DNA of 64,000 nucleotides from an uncultured Muribaculaceae bacterium (GTDB lineage: Bacteria > Bacteroidota > Bacteroidia > Bacteroidales > Muribaculaceae). Under the pieces are notes generated by a model. The model did no database searches. It worked only from the letters and a program-made list of their open reading frames with translations, and had not been told where the DNA came from. The stretch covers positions 62,001 through 126,000 of the forward strand of contig CAJTYH010000001.1 in NCBI GenBank assembly GCA_910583675.1. Reading direction: 5' to 3'. Of this stretch, positions 8,826-17,073 are shown in pieces. A program made the translations under genes and the position numbers. The first letter of the stretch is position 1, and every line of letters begins with the position of its first letter.

Positions 8826-8863
8826 AAAAAGCATGTCCGACATTTGGCGGACATGCTTTTTTT
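8826..8863 (+). terminator. Rho-independent terminator of apt
   Basis: The stem GCATGTCCG (8831-8839) pairs perfectly with CGGACATGC (8848-8856) and is followed by seven T. The A-run before the stem means it may also act on the other strand. Its loop contains the TTTG of the next promoter. Confidence 0.85.
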
Positions 8864-8873
8864 AGTACCTTTG
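8843..8873 (+). promoter_or_regulatory. Promoter of the cobalamin-riboswitch transcript
   Basis: TTTG (8843-8846) and TACCTTTG (8866-8873) are separated by 19 bases, a near-consensus Bacteroidota promoter. The -33 element lies in the loop of the apt terminator, so terminator and promoter are interleaved. Confidence 0.75.
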
Positions 8874-8879
8874 CACCCG

Positions 8880-9112
8880 ACAACAGGTGAGCCTGTGCCA
8901 TGGTATCGTGGCTCAGTCTTTAAAAGGGAACAGGGTGAGAATCCCTGACAGTCCCGCTGCTGTGTGTCTCTGGCAAACGCCCCCCTGCTTGCAGGGAAAG
9001 TTTGCCGACTTGGTTGCTTTTGCTGCATTATGGCGGCATGTCACTGGAGCCTTGTGCTTTGGGAAGGCATGGAACCGGGGGATGAGACGAGTCAGAATAC
9101 CTGCCTGTATCG
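8880..9112 (+). ncRNA. Cobalamin (B12) riboswitch aptamer
   Basis: The core AAAAGGGAA (8922-8930), the GGTGAGAATCC segment, the CAGTCCCGCTGCTGTG segment (about 8949-8965) and a distal B12 box, GTCAGAATACCTGCC (9091-9105), occur in the order and spacing of a class I cobalamin riboswitch. It starts about 10 bases after a promoter and is followed by the expression-platform region. Binding of adenosyl- or other cobalamins would normally reduce expression of the gene downstream, here a DUF4465 surface protein. Confidence 0.9.
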
Positions 9113-9291
9113 TCGCGGATCATATTCCGATTGCGGAATATGGTTTCCGTCTGGCTGTGGTTGCCAGTGGCAACTCCGGTGCAGTCCTGCAGTTGGTCTT
9201 CGAGGATTAAGACGGCTGTTCATCCATGTCGTGTCATGCAATGTCGCTGACGCATGCAGGTAACAGCTTGTTTATTTACTTGAACTGATTT
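9113..9291 (+). promoter_or_regulatory. Riboswitch expression-platform region
   Basis: This 180-base leader has no convincing gene. It contains a perfect hairpin, CATATTCCG (9121-9129) with CGGAATATG (9134-9142), and a smaller one around 9159-9173. These could be part of the expression platform or anti-terminator; the mechanism cannot be decided by eye. Confidence 0.4.
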
Positions 9292-9340
9292 GATCCCAGG
9301 CGGAAACCACGGAGAAACCGATGAGTTTCCGCCTGGGATC
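9292..9340 (+). terminator. Terminator-like hairpin in the B12 leader
   Basis: GATCCCAGGCGGAAAC (9292-9307) pairs perfectly with GTTTCCGCCTGGGATC (9325-9340). The loop has 17 bases and the stem is followed by CTTTT. It stands between the riboswitch and the start at 9387, so it is the best candidate for the regulated attenuator. Confidence 0.6.
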
Positions 9341-9386
9341 CTTTTATGTGTGCGAGTTAAATAACAATTATTTTAAAATTGAGATT

Positions 9387-10619
9387 ATGAATAGGATTTT
9401 TACTCTGTTTTGTGTGGCCGGTGCTCTCTGTTTAAGTGCCAAGGCCGCTGATCCGTTGATGGTGATGCTTGACTGGGACAATGGCGACAACCGTGATCTG
9501 CCGGTATTCCAGGCCGGCGAATCCCTTACAATCGAAGCCTATGTCTCGGGCGGTGAAGAACCTTATGCTTACCGTTGGGTGACAAGCAAGGGGGAAGAAG
9601 TTGGCACGGAAGCTACACTTTCAATTACGGCAACCGTTCCGGAGGCTTATCGCCTCTTCGTGACATCTGCTGACGGGCAGAGTGCAACAGACAAGGCCAA
9701 CGTTTTTGTGAATGTGGAGGAAATGGCAGTGGCTACTTTCGACGACCTACCATTGGAGGATGAATCCGCATGGCCTGGAGACAAACTGGTGGAGGATCCT
9801 GGAGCGTACGATGCCCTTTTCAGCGGGTCTTTCCATTTCACGAATTCCTATATGCCGGAATATAATTACTGGTGTGGATACTCTTTCGCAAATGAGAAGG
9901 CTACTACATTCGATGGATTGCAGCATCAGCACCGGAATGTAGTCGGCGGTGGCGCTGAGGAGACCGCCAATTACGGCGTGACCTTCATGGACTATGCCGA
10001 TACCCGCATCTATGTCACCCATGCCGAGGAGGGATTGGTTGTGCCCGGCATGTATGTGACAAATTCTGCATATCTGGTCAACTCCGCACTCAACGGCGAT
10101 GGATTCTGTCCTAAGTTCACCCATGACGACAAGGATTATTACAAGCTCGTGATTCAGGGGCTGAACGAGGAAAACGAAGTGATCGGTAAGGTCGAAGTTA
10201 TGCTGATAGATTTCAGTGAAGAGGAGCCATATATACTGTCCGAGTGGAAATATGTGGATCTCACTTCTCTTGGTAAGGTGCACCGTCTGCGTCTTGACCG
10301 CGAGAGCACAAAGCAGGCCTATGCCCCGGCCTATGCCTGTATAGACCAGGTGGGAGCCAAGAATCCCGGTGCCGGTATTGAGGCGCCGGCTGTTGCTTCC
10401 GGCATTCGTCTCACTGCAGCGGCAGACGGCATACTTTCCGTTGTCGGTGCGGATGGTAGCTGGCGGATTGAGATATATTCTACAGATGGTGTGGCTCGCG
10501 CTTCATACAATGGACATGGTGCCACCACCGTTTCTACGGCAGCTCTCGCTGCCGGTCTGTACATCGCACGTGTGGTTTCGGAGGACGGTGAGGCAACCCT
10601 TCGTTTCGTGCGCCGTTAA
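9387..10619 (+). CDS. DUF4465-type surface protein under B12 riboswitch control
   Basis: A 410-residue exported protein. A signal peptide (MNRIFTLFCVAGALCLSAKA) is followed by an Ig-like region (about residues 25-105). A DUF4465-like beta domain covers about 110-325 (TFDDLPLEDESAWPG, FTNSYMPEYNYWCGYSFAN, GMYVTNSAY). The C-terminal ~75 residues (IEIYSTDGVARASYNG...AAGLYIARVV) look like a T9SS sorting domain. As I recall, DUF4465 proteins often sit in Bacteroidota B12 transport loci, and a B12-binding class (BtuH) has been described. With the riboswitch upstream, a corrinoid-binding or capture role is a reasonable inference. No btuB is adjacent. ATG 9387 is chosen over an in-frame ATG at 9321, which lies inside the hairpin and would bury the signal peptide. 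Confidence 0.75.
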   Translation: MNRIFTLFCVAGALCLSAKAADPLMVMLDWDNGDNRDLPVFQAGESLTIEAYVSGGEEPYAYRWVTSKGEEVGTEATLSITATVPEAYRLFVTSADGQSATDKANVFVNVEEMAVATFDDLPLEDESAWPGDKLVEDPGAYDALFSGSFHFTNSYMPEYNYWCGYSFANEKATTFDGLQHQHRNVVGGGAEETANYGVTFMDYADTRIYVTHAEEGLVVPGMYVTNSAYLVNSALNGDGFCPKFTHDDKDYYKLVIQGLNEENEVIGKVEVMLIDFSEEEPYILSEWKYVDLTSLGKVHRLRLDRESTKQAYAPAYACIDQVGAKNPGAGIEAPAVASGIRLTAAADGILSVVGADGSWRIEIYSTDGVARASYNGHGATTVSTAALAAGLYIARVVSEDGEATLRFVRR

Positions 10620-10651
10620 AGGAATTAGTTTGGGTTTTTTAATAATGAAAG

Positions 10652-10680
10652 CGCAACAACCGTGGTGGCTGTTGCGTTTT
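10652..10680 (+). terminator. Terminator after the DUF4465 gene
   Basis: CGCAACAACC pairs with GGCTGTTGCG with one mismatch, followed by TTTTCTTT. It lies 32 bases after the stop. Confidence 0.75.
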
Positions 10681-10723
10681 CTTTATGTATGGTTATTGCA
10701 AACATCTACTTAATTCTTTGATT

Positions 10724-11542
10724 ATGAAGCGGATATTTATAATGGGCGCAACATCCGGCATTGGGCTGTCCGTAGCGGAACGTCTTGTTGCCGAGGGACA
10801 TACGATAGGCATTGCCGGACGCAAGGACGATGTGATGAAGGATCTTGCGCGAAGGCTTTCCGGAAAGGTCTTCTGGGAGCATATAGACATTACCAAGGAT
10901 GATGCCACAGACCGCATGCGGGCACTCATAAGGAAGATGGGGGGTATGGATGTGTATTTCCACGTATCCGGCATAGGGTATGAGAACGACCGCCTTCTCC
11001 CATCAAAGGAGATCGCCACGATGCAGACCAACGTCGTAGGATTCACACGCATGGTGGATGCCGCCTTCCGATATTTCCGTGATAAATGCGGCGGAGTGGG
11101 TCAGATTGCTGCCATAACTTCCGTGGCAGGGACTAACGGCATCGGCCATATCGCCGCATACTCCGCGTCAAAGAAGTTCCAGCAGACTTATCTGCGAGCG
11201 CTCAACCAGCTTGCAACGATCCAGAAGCTCAATATCCGCTTTACCGATATCCGTCCCGGATGGGTTCGTACTCCTCTTCTTGATCCCGACGAGAATTATC
11301 CGATGATAATGCAGCTCCCATACGCTGTGCCCCGCATCTTGCGTGCCCTTCGTCGCCGTGCCCGCGTGGCCGTCATAGACTGGAGATGGAACCTACTGGT
11401 AGGGCTTTGGCGGCTTGTGCCTAATGCCATTTGGGTAAGGATACCTATGCCTGTGAACACTCTTGCCTCATCACGTCAGGCTGCCCTGAATGCCGCAGAG
11501 GCCGAATATGGCGAACCGGAGCAAATCAAGGGTAAGGAGTAA
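10724..11542 (+). CDS. Short-chain dehydrogenase/reductase (SDR)
   Basis: A 272-residue classical SDR oxidoreductase. The NAD(P)-binding motif GATSGIG is at residues 7-13, TSVAGTNGIGHIAAYSASK contains the catalytic Ser and YxxxK (about residues 133-150), and PGWVRTPL follows. Chains of about 270 residues with a hydrophobic C-terminal stretch (WNLLVGLWRLVPNAIWVRI) may associate with the membrane. The substrate is unknown. ATG 10724 starts directly on the first beta strand; an upstream in-frame ATG at 10685 would overlap terminator sequence. Confidence 0.85.
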   Translation: MKRIFIMGATSGIGLSVAERLVAEGHTIGIAGRKDDVMKDLARRLSGKVFWEHIDITKDDATDRMRALIRKMGGMDVYFHVSGIGYENDRLLPSKEIATMQTNVVGFTRMVDAAFRYFRDKCGGVGQIAAITSVAGTNGIGHIAAYSASKKFQQTYLRALNQLATIQKLNIRFTDIRPGWVRTPLLDPDENYPMIMQLPYAVPRILRALRRRARVAVIDWRWNLLVGLWRLVPNAIWVRIPMPVNTLASSRQAALNAAEAEYGEPEQIKGKE

Positions 11543-11574
11543 TAAGGGTTTATTTTATTTCATAACTTCTCTAT

Positions 11575-11610
11575 GAGCCGCACGATGTTGAAAAACATGT
11601 CGTGCGGCTC
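11575..11610 (+). terminator. Terminator after the SDR gene
   Basis: GAGCCGCACGA...TCGTGCGGCTC form a strong stem with an AT-rich loop. The T-run is poor (CCCTTATTA), so termination could be partial. Confidence 0.55.
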
Positions 11611-11665
11611 CCTTATTATGATGGGAAGTCCGTATCTTTACAAGATAAATTTTAACAGAAAGATT

Positions 11666-12613
11666 ATGGACTTTAAAACATTCGCCGCTTCCGTGTTGTT
11701 GCTGACGGCTCCCGTATCCTTGTCGCAGGAAAGATCCGAGAATCAAGAGGCTGGTGTGGAATTCGCCGACCCGTTCATACTCCTTGACGGGGATACCTAT
11801 TACGCTTATGGTACGATGGGCAACCGTGGCATAGAGGTCTATACTTCGTCGGATCTTAAACACTGGGAACACGCCGGCCTGGCTCTTGACAAGGAGGACT
11901 CCTATGCTGACCGTTGGTTCTGGGCTCCAGAAGTGTATCGTGTAGGGGATCGTTACATGATGTACTACAGCGCAGACGAGCACATATGTGTGGCAGAGGG
12001 CAGATCGCCGCTCGGGCCGTTCGTGCAGGAAAAGCGACTTCCCATGTTCACTTCGGAAAAGGCCATCGACAATTCTCTTTTCATGGACAGCGACGGCACG
12101 CCGTATCTGTATTTCGACCGTTTCAACGACGGGCTTAACGTATGGGTGGCGGAACTTGAACCGGATCTGACGACTATGAAGCAATCCACGCTGCGTCCCT
12201 GTATCAAGCAGAGTCAGGGGTGGGAGTTCGAAGGTGTGAACGAAGGATCGTTCGTCATAAGGCATGGCGACAAGTACTACATGACATACTCCGGCAACGG
12301 ATATACCTGCCCCGAATACGGTATCGGTTTCGCAACCTCGGATTCACCTTTCGGGCCTTGGGTCAAGTATGAATCTAACCCCATATTCCAGTTCCCGCAG
12401 ACTGAAAGCTATGGACGTCTGGAGGGTGTGGGGCACAGTGCCATGTTCCACGACCAGGATGGAAACCTACGCATCGTCTTCCATGCGCACAAGAAGCCGG
12501 GTACCGTGCATCCCCGCGAGATGTACATCTCCACAGTCACCTTTACCGGCGATTCGCTCCCGGTGATGCAGATCTCGTCGGATAACGTCATCAAGGCTGT
12601 CCTGCGCAAGTGA
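11666..12613 (+). CDS. Glycoside hydrolase family 43 enzyme, secreted
   Basis: A 315-residue single-domain five-bladed propeller enzyme with a signal peptide (MDFKTFAASVLLLTAPVSLSQ). GH43 members cleave arabinose- or xylose-containing glycans. The expected acidic triad positions are visible: FADPFILLDGDTYYAYGT (general base Asp, about residue 34), IDNSLFMDSDGTPYLYF (pKa-modulating Asp) and EGVNEGSFVIRHGDKYYMTYS (general acid Glu, about residue 190). Blade signatures WFWAPEVYRVGDRYMMYYSA and GIGFATSDSPFGPW also fit. The start at 11666 is chosen because the upstream ATG at 11573 would read through a terminator hairpin. It stands alone, not in a polysaccharide-utilisation locus. Confidence 0.85.
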   Translation: MDFKTFAASVLLLTAPVSLSQERSENQEAGVEFADPFILLDGDTYYAYGTMGNRGIEVYTSSDLKHWEHAGLALDKEDSYADRWFWAPEVYRVGDRYMMYYSADEHICVAEGRSPLGPFVQEKRLPMFTSEKAIDNSLFMDSDGTPYLYFDRFNDGLNVWVAELEPDLTTMKQSTLRPCIKQSQGWEFEGVNEGSFVIRHGDKYYMTYSGNGYTCPEYGIGFATSDSPFGPWVKYESNPIFQFPQTESYGRLEGVGHSAMFHDQDGNLRIVFHAHKKPGTVHPREMYISTVTFTGDSLPVMQISSDNVIKAVLRK

Positions 12614-12624
12614 TGTCGTGCGCG

Positions 12625-12657
12625 TTGCCACGGTTTTCAGAAAAATTAGTAACTTTG
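12625..12657 (+). promoter_or_regulatory. Promoter of the THUMP methyltransferase gene
   Basis: TTG (12625-12627) and TAACTTTG (12650-12657) with 22 bases between them; the start codon follows 27 bases later. Confidence 0.6.
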
Positions 12658-12684
12658 TACCCGAAAAAGTAGCTGTTACAGACA

Positions 12685-14403
12685 ATGACTGAAAATTTTG
12701 AAATGGTGGCTAAAACCTTCCAGGGGCTGGAAGATGTTCTCGCTGAGGAATTGCGCAACCTCGGAGCCATTAACGTCGAGCCCGGAAGAAGGATGGTTTC
12801 GTTCGAAGGCGACCTTGAGATGCTTTATAAGGCCAATCTCTGTTGCCGTACCGCGCTGCGCATATTGAAGCCGATATACAAGTTCACTGCTCGTAACACA
12901 GATGAGCTTTACGAGCATGCCAAGGAATACAACTGGGGTGAGCTGATGTCGGTAGGAAGCACTTTTTCGATTGACACGGTTGCGTTCAGCGATGAGTTCA
13001 CACACTCCCGTTTCGTCACATATCGTGTAAAGGATGCCATTGTTGACTGGTTCAAGGATCGTTATGGTGCCGACAAGCGCCCGGGAGTGCGCTTGCAGGA
13101 TGCCGACGTGATGATCAACGTGCATATATCGGGCGAGGATGTTACCCTTTCGCTTGACTCCTCCGGTGAAAGCCTCCATAAGCGCGGTTATCGCGTGGCT
13201 CAGACCGAGGCTCCCATCAACGAGGTGCTTGCCGCAGGCATAATCCTGCGCAGCGGATGGCGTGGGGATGCCCCTCTGGTTGATCCGATGTGCGGTTCCG
13301 GAACTTTCCTTATAGAGGCTGCGCTAATTGCCGCGAATATCAATCCCGGCATTTATCGCAAGCACTATTCTTTTGAAAACTGGAAAGACTTCAACCCTGA
13401 GCTTTTCGACCGCCTGTACAACGACGATTCAGGTGAGCGTGAGTTTACCCATAAGATATACGGAGCCGACATTTCCCCCAAGGCGGTGGAAATAGCTGAA
13501 CGCAACATTCGCAGCGCCGGGGTCGGACGCATGATAGAGCTTCAGACCAAGCCGCTTAGCGAATGGTTCGAGGCACCGGCAGACGGTGTGATGATTACGA
13601 ATCCACCCTATGGCGAACGCATAACGGTAGAGAACATGGAGGATCTCTATTCCCTTATCGGAAGTAAGTTGAAGAACGTGTTCAAGGGGTACCATGCCTG
13701 GATAATAGCTGCCAAGAATGAATTCGTCAACAAGATAGGGCTTGCCCCGAGCGAAAAGATACCTATTCTGAACGGTTCCATCGAATGTGAACTGAGGGAA
13801 TACATCATATTCGAGGGAGATTACAAGAGCTTCCGCAGGGAGGGCAACCGCCTACGCGAGATCGATGACAAGAAAGCCGAGAAACGAGCCGAGAAGAGAA
13901 AGGAATTCGGAAAGGCTCGCAGGGAGTTCCGTCGCGACGGAGCGTCACGGAAAGGTGAACGGGACTTCTCCGACAAGCGTCGCGAACGCAGGGAGTTCAA
14001 GGCCAAGGAGCCTCGCAACAAACTCGAGGAGCGTTACCGTCCGGGAGGGAAGCCATCAGGGAAGTTTGCTACATACAAGGATGACCGCAGGGATGATCGC
14101 AAAGATGACCGGAGGGATCATCGTCGCGACGAGCGCCGTGATGAAAGGCGTGACGATCGTCAGGGTGGTTTCCGCAAGTTTCGCGAAGAGCGCCGTGATG
14201 ACAGTCGCGGAGATTTCAGGAAGTTCCGCGACGATCGTCCGGAACGCAAGGATCGCAACGATGCACCCAAACGGAATTTCACACCGTCGCGTCCTGAGCC
14301 GAGTGAGAACCCATTTGCCGCACGTCGCAGTGAGGAGGCGCTTCGCAGCATCGTTGGCAAGCAGCCTTCTCTTCCCCCAATGCGTAGGCGCAAGGAAAAA
14401 TAA
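12685..14403 (+). CDS. THUMP-domain 23S rRNA guanine-N2 methyltransferase (RlmL-type) with Arg/Asp-rich tail
   Basis: A 572-residue protein. Residues about 1-160 carry the ferredoxin-like and THUMP RNA-binding region (AKTFQGLEDVLAEELRNLGA). About 165-390 is the SAM methyltransferase domain, with DPMCGSGTFLIEAALIA as motif I and TNPPYGER as the base-flipping NPPY motif. This corresponds to the N-terminal half of E. coli RlmKL, which makes m2G2445 in 23S rRNA. The last ~180 residues are an extreme low-complexity tail of RDDRRDD-, RREF- and FRKF-type repeats, likely disordered and RNA-binding. The tail is longer than I expect for the family. The enzyme family is sure; the exact target is inferred. 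Confidence 0.9.
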   Translation: MTENFEMVAKTFQGLEDVLAEELRNLGAINVEPGRRMVSFEGDLEMLYKANLCCRTALRILKPIYKFTARNTDELYEHAKEYNWGELMSVGSTFSIDTVAFSDEFTHSRFVTYRVKDAIVDWFKDRYGADKRPGVRLQDADVMINVHISGEDVTLSLDSSGESLHKRGYRVAQTEAPINEVLAAGIILRSGWRGDAPLVDPMCGSGTFLIEAALIAANINPGIYRKHYSFENWKDFNPELFDRLYNDDSGEREFTHKIYGADISPKAVEIAERNIRSAGVGRMIELQTKPLSEWFEAPADGVMITNPPYGERITVENMEDLYSLIGSKLKNVFKGYHAWIIAAKNEFVNKIGLAPSEKIPILNGSIECELREYIIFEGDYKSFRREGNRLREIDDKKAEKRAEKRKEFGKARREFRRDGASRKGERDFSDKRRERREFKAKEPRNKLEERYRPGGKPSGKFATYKDDRRDDRKDDRRDHRRDERRDERRDDRQGGFRKFREERRDDSRGDFRKFRDDRPERKDRNDAPKRNFTPSRPEPSENPFAARRSEEALRSIVGKQPSLPPMRRRKEK

Positions 14404-14464
14404 TCGCGCAAGGATTGCACCGTAAAAATTTCAAATTGTAACTTCTTATATACTCATAAGCTAT

Positions 14465-15739
14465 ATGAACATTCTCCTTCTTGGTTCAGGAGGCCGTGAA
14501 AGCGCCCTGGCGTGGAAAATCTCCCAAAGCCCTCTTTGCGATACCCTTTTCATAGCTCCCGGCAACGGCGGCACGGGTGCATATGGCACCAACGTAAACC
14601 TGTCTCCGCTTGATTTTCCTGCGGTAGAAGCCTTTGTAAAGGAACATGGCATAGGGATGCTGGTTGTGGGCAATGAGGATCCTCTGGTAGCGGGGATTAC
14701 GGATTATTTCCGCGAGGCGATGCCTGCGCTGTTGGTAGTCGGTCCTTCTCGTGAGGGTGCTCGTCTTGAGGGTAGCAAGGATTTTGCCAAGGAATTCATG
14801 ACCGAATGCGGTATCCCCACGGCGCGTTACCGCTCTTTCACCATTGATACCATAGAGAATGGTTACCGCTTCCTTGAGGAGTTGCGTCCGCCATACGTGC
14901 TGAAGGCCGACGGACTGGCCGCCGGAAAAGGCGTGCTTATCATTGACGATCTGGACGAGGCCAAGCGCGAACTTAAGGAAATGCTTTCCGGTATGTTCGG
15001 CGCAAGTTCCGCCACGGTAGTGATAGAGGAGTTCCTCAAAGGGATAGAATGCTCCGTATTCGTGCTTACCGACAGCCACGGCGGATACCGCATCCTTCCG
15101 GTAGCAAAGGATTATAAGCGCATCGGTGAGGGTGATACGGGTCTCAATACCGGCGGCATGGGAGCCGTAAGCCCCGTGCCGTTTGCCGACGATGCATTCA
15201 TGCGAAAGGTTGAGGAGCGCATCATACGACCCACTGTGGAAGGTCTTGCCAAACGGGGCATAGACTATCGCGGTTTCATATTCCTCGGGCTTATAAACGT
15301 GGATAGTGAGCCTATGGTGATAGAATACAACGTGCGCATGGGCGATCCTGAGACGGAAGTCGTGATGCCACGCATCCAGTCGGATCTTGTGGAGTTGATG
15401 AAGAAAGCCGCCGAGGGCGATCTCGGTGATACCCCCCTTAAGACAGATCCCCGCACAGCCGTAACGGTGATGATGGTGTCGGGCGGCTACCCCGGCTCAT
15501 ATCAGAAGGGACTGGAGATCACCGGCCTTGAAAGGGTCTCTGATACGATACCTTTCCATGCCGGCACGAAACTTGATGCAGATGGCAGGTTGCTTACTTC
15601 CGGTGGACGCGTCATAGCCCTCACCTCCTATGGCGAGGATATACCCGATGCCCTTTCCCGCAGCTATGCCGCCGCAGCGCTCGTCAACTTCACCGACTCA
15701 TATTTCCGCCGCGACATAGGCAGGGATCTGATGAAATAA
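14465..15739 (+). CDS. purD: Phosphoribosylamine-glycine ligase (GAR synthetase)
   Basis: A 424-residue ATP-grasp enzyme of purine synthesis that joins phosphoribosylamine and glycine. The N-terminal MNILLLGSGGRESALAWK, the ATP-grasp segment PPYVLKADGLAAGKGVLI, GLNTGGMGAVSPVPF and the metal-binding YNVRMGDPETEVVMPR are all characteristic. Length is normal. It begins 61 bases after the methyltransferase gene and may share its transcript. It is followed immediately by a cluster of dispersed repeats. Confidence 0.97.
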   Translation: MNILLLGSGGRESALAWKISQSPLCDTLFIAPGNGGTGAYGTNVNLSPLDFPAVEAFVKEHGIGMLVVGNEDPLVAGITDYFREAMPALLVVGPSREGARLEGSKDFAKEFMTECGIPTARYRSFTIDTIENGYRFLEELRPPYVLKADGLAAGKGVLIIDDLDEAKRELKEMLSGMFGASSATVVIEEFLKGIECSVFVLTDSHGGYRILPVAKDYKRIGEGDTGLNTGGMGAVSPVPFADDAFMRKVEERIIRPTVEGLAKRGIDYRGFIFLGLINVDSEPMVIEYNVRMGDPETEVVMPRIQSDLVELMKKAAEGDLGDTPLKTDPRTAVTVMMVSGGYPGSYQKGLEITGLERVSDTIPFHAGTKLDADGRLLTSGGRVIALTSYGEDIPDALSRSYAAAALVNFTDSYFRRDIGRDLMK

Positions 15740-15775
15740 TAGAAGTTAGAAGTAAGAGCAGGAGAAGTCTAGCAA
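15740..15775 (-). repeat. Dispersed intergenic repeat, copy 1
   Basis: This copy is the exact reverse complement of the copy at 15812-15847. It starts at the last base of the purD-proximal sequence, right after the stop codon. Core: GACTTCTCCTGCTCT read on the minus strand. Confidence 0.85.
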
Positions 15776-15811
15776 AAATACCTTATTATAGCTAATTGGC
15801 AATCGGTAATC

Positions 15812-15848
15812 TTGCTAGACTTCTCCTGCTCTTACTTCTAACTTCTAA
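15812..15848 (+). repeat. Dispersed intergenic repeat, copy 2
   Basis: A perfect 36-bp inverted partner of copy 1, separated from it by 36 bases. The RNA from either strand would form a very long hairpin, which could also end purD transcription. Confidence 0.85.
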
Positions 15849-15861
15849 CCAAAGTATTCTA

Positions 15862-15895
15862 CCTAGACTTCTCCTGCTCTTACTTCTAACTTCTA
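15862..15895 (+). repeat. Dispersed intergenic repeat, copy 3
   Basis: A direct repeat of copy 2 with the same core and tail. It ends 6 bases before the start codon of the next gene. Confidence 0.85.
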
Positions 15896-15901
15896 CTCAC
15901 C

Positions 15902-16891
15902 ATGCTCACCGAGAAACATATCACATCGTTCCTGCACCAGAGGGGCGCTACGGCATTGATGATGGCTGTGGCATGCTTCTGCTGTCTCTTCGCGTGGCAG
16001 CGTGGAGCGGTGGCTCCTATTGTGGGCAATTTGGGCTGGGGGCTTCCAAGTGCTAACCTTTGGTTTCCTTTCGGGGTGTCGTCGGCCATATCGAATCTCG
16101 CCGTAAGTTTGGCTGTAGCGCTGCTCACGGTCTATATAAACCGTGTCTTCAATGTGTTGAGAAGCCTAACCTCACTTGTGGCTACGATGTTTCTTGCCAT
16201 GCAGGTGGCTCTTCCCTCGCTTCTGGGGCAGTTCTATGGAGGTTCCATGCTTGTGTTGACCGTTATGCTCTGTGTCGGGGCGCTTTTCTCGGTCTTTTCA
16301 GACAATCGGGGACAGCGGCGTGTCTTCCTGATATTCTGCATGCTCGGGGCTGAATCGCTAACGCAGATCGCATGCATGCTTTACGTGCCTGTTTTCCTTC
16401 TTGGTTGCGTGCAGATGCGCATATTCGGTTTGCGCACATTCCTGGCCGCTTTGTTGGGGCTTGTGACTCCGGCGTGGATAGTGCTCGGTTTCGGCATCGT
16501 GGAGCCTCAGACGCTCTTGCAGACCCCTCAGACATCGTTTCTCACCCCGGCATGGTCTATGTTTGATTCTGGCGACATGGTTCAGGCTCTTGTCACCACT
16601 GGCATAACCATAGTGTTGGGCATAATCTTCATGGTGGCTAACCTATTGAAGATTCTTAGTTATAATTCCCGGGTGCGTGCGTTCAACGGTTTCCTCACCT
16701 TGCTGTTCTGCGCCACGGCCATATTTGCCATATTGAATTTCAATAATTTCACGTTCTACATACCTCTTCTTAATGTCCTGGTAGCATACCAGATAGCACA
16801 TTTCTTCACATATCGCCGCCAACGGCGTACCTATATCCCTCTGCTGCTCATAATCTCCGGCTACATCGCCCTGTATGTATGGGGGATATAG
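15902..16891 (+). CDS. Polytopic membrane protein, function unknown
   Basis: A 329-residue protein with about eight to ten hydrophobic segments and few charged residues. I do not recognise a catalytic or binding motif. Size and hydropathy resemble DUF6427-like membrane proteins of Bacteroidota, but I cannot confirm that. It is flanked on both sides by the dispersed intergenic repeat, with copy 3 ending just upstream of its ATG and copy 4 overlapping its stop codon. This suggests the gene lies in a repeat-rich, possibly mobile or rearranged segment. No signal of a ribosome-binding site is visible upstream. Confidence 0.7.
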   Translation: MLTEKHITSFLHQRGATALMMAVACFCCLFAWQRGAVAPIVGNLGWGLPSANLWFPFGVSSAISNLAVSLAVALLTVYINRVFNVLRSLTSLVATMFLAMQVALPSLLGQFYGGSMLVLTVMLCVGALFSVFSDNRGQRRVFLIFCMLGAESLTQIACMLYVPVFLLGCVQMRIFGLRTFLAALLGLVTPAWIVLGFGIVEPQTLLQTPQTSFLTPAWSMFDSGDMVQALVTTGITIVLGIIFMVANLLKILSYNSRVRAFNGFLTLLFCATAIFAILNFNNFTFYIPLLNVLVAYQIAHFFTYRRQRRTYIPLLLIISGYIALYVWGI

Positions 16892-16926
16892 AAGTAAGAA
16901 GTCTGAGCAGTAGAAGCCAAGCAAGA
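16889..16926 (-). repeat. Dispersed intergenic repeat, copy 4 (diverged)
   Basis: Same arrangement as copy 1 but with several changes (GAGCAGTAGAAGCCAAGC). It begins in the stop codon of the membrane protein gene. Confidence 0.75.
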
Positions 16927-16973
16927 AATCAAGAAAATAAGAAGTTGAGAAAGAAGAAATAAATCTTGTTATC

Positions 16974-17006
16974 CAGTTGATGCCTCTGATATCTCTGATG
17001 GCTCTG
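16974..17006 (+). repeat. Second repeat block (CAGTTGATGCCTCTGAT type)
   Basis: A 33-base block with internal CTCTGAT periodicity. It is nearly identical, in reverse complement, to 59221-59253, where it sits between two copies of the dispersed repeat. It therefore seems to be part of the same repeat cassette. Confidence 0.75.
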
Positions 17007-17022
17007 ATCTCCTTTGATTATT

Positions 17023-17057
17023 AAAAAATTAGCAATCAGTAATTTCTAATTGCTAAT
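17023..17057 (-). terminator. Terminator of the xus operon
   Basis: ATTAGCAAT (17028-17036) pairs with ATTGCTAAT (17049-17057). On the minus strand a run of six T follows. The surrounding 17028-17080 is a run of short ATTGCTAA-type repeats. Confidence 0.6.
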
Positions 17058-17073
17058 TACTAATTGCTAATTG

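Noticed and set aside
8887..9263. Two overlapping small open frames in the B12 leader
   Set aside because: They lie within the riboswitch aptamer and its expression platform.
15740..15895. CRISPR array
   Set aside because: Only three copies, in mixed orientation with irregular spacing, and no cas genes. Copies elsewhere in the window are single.
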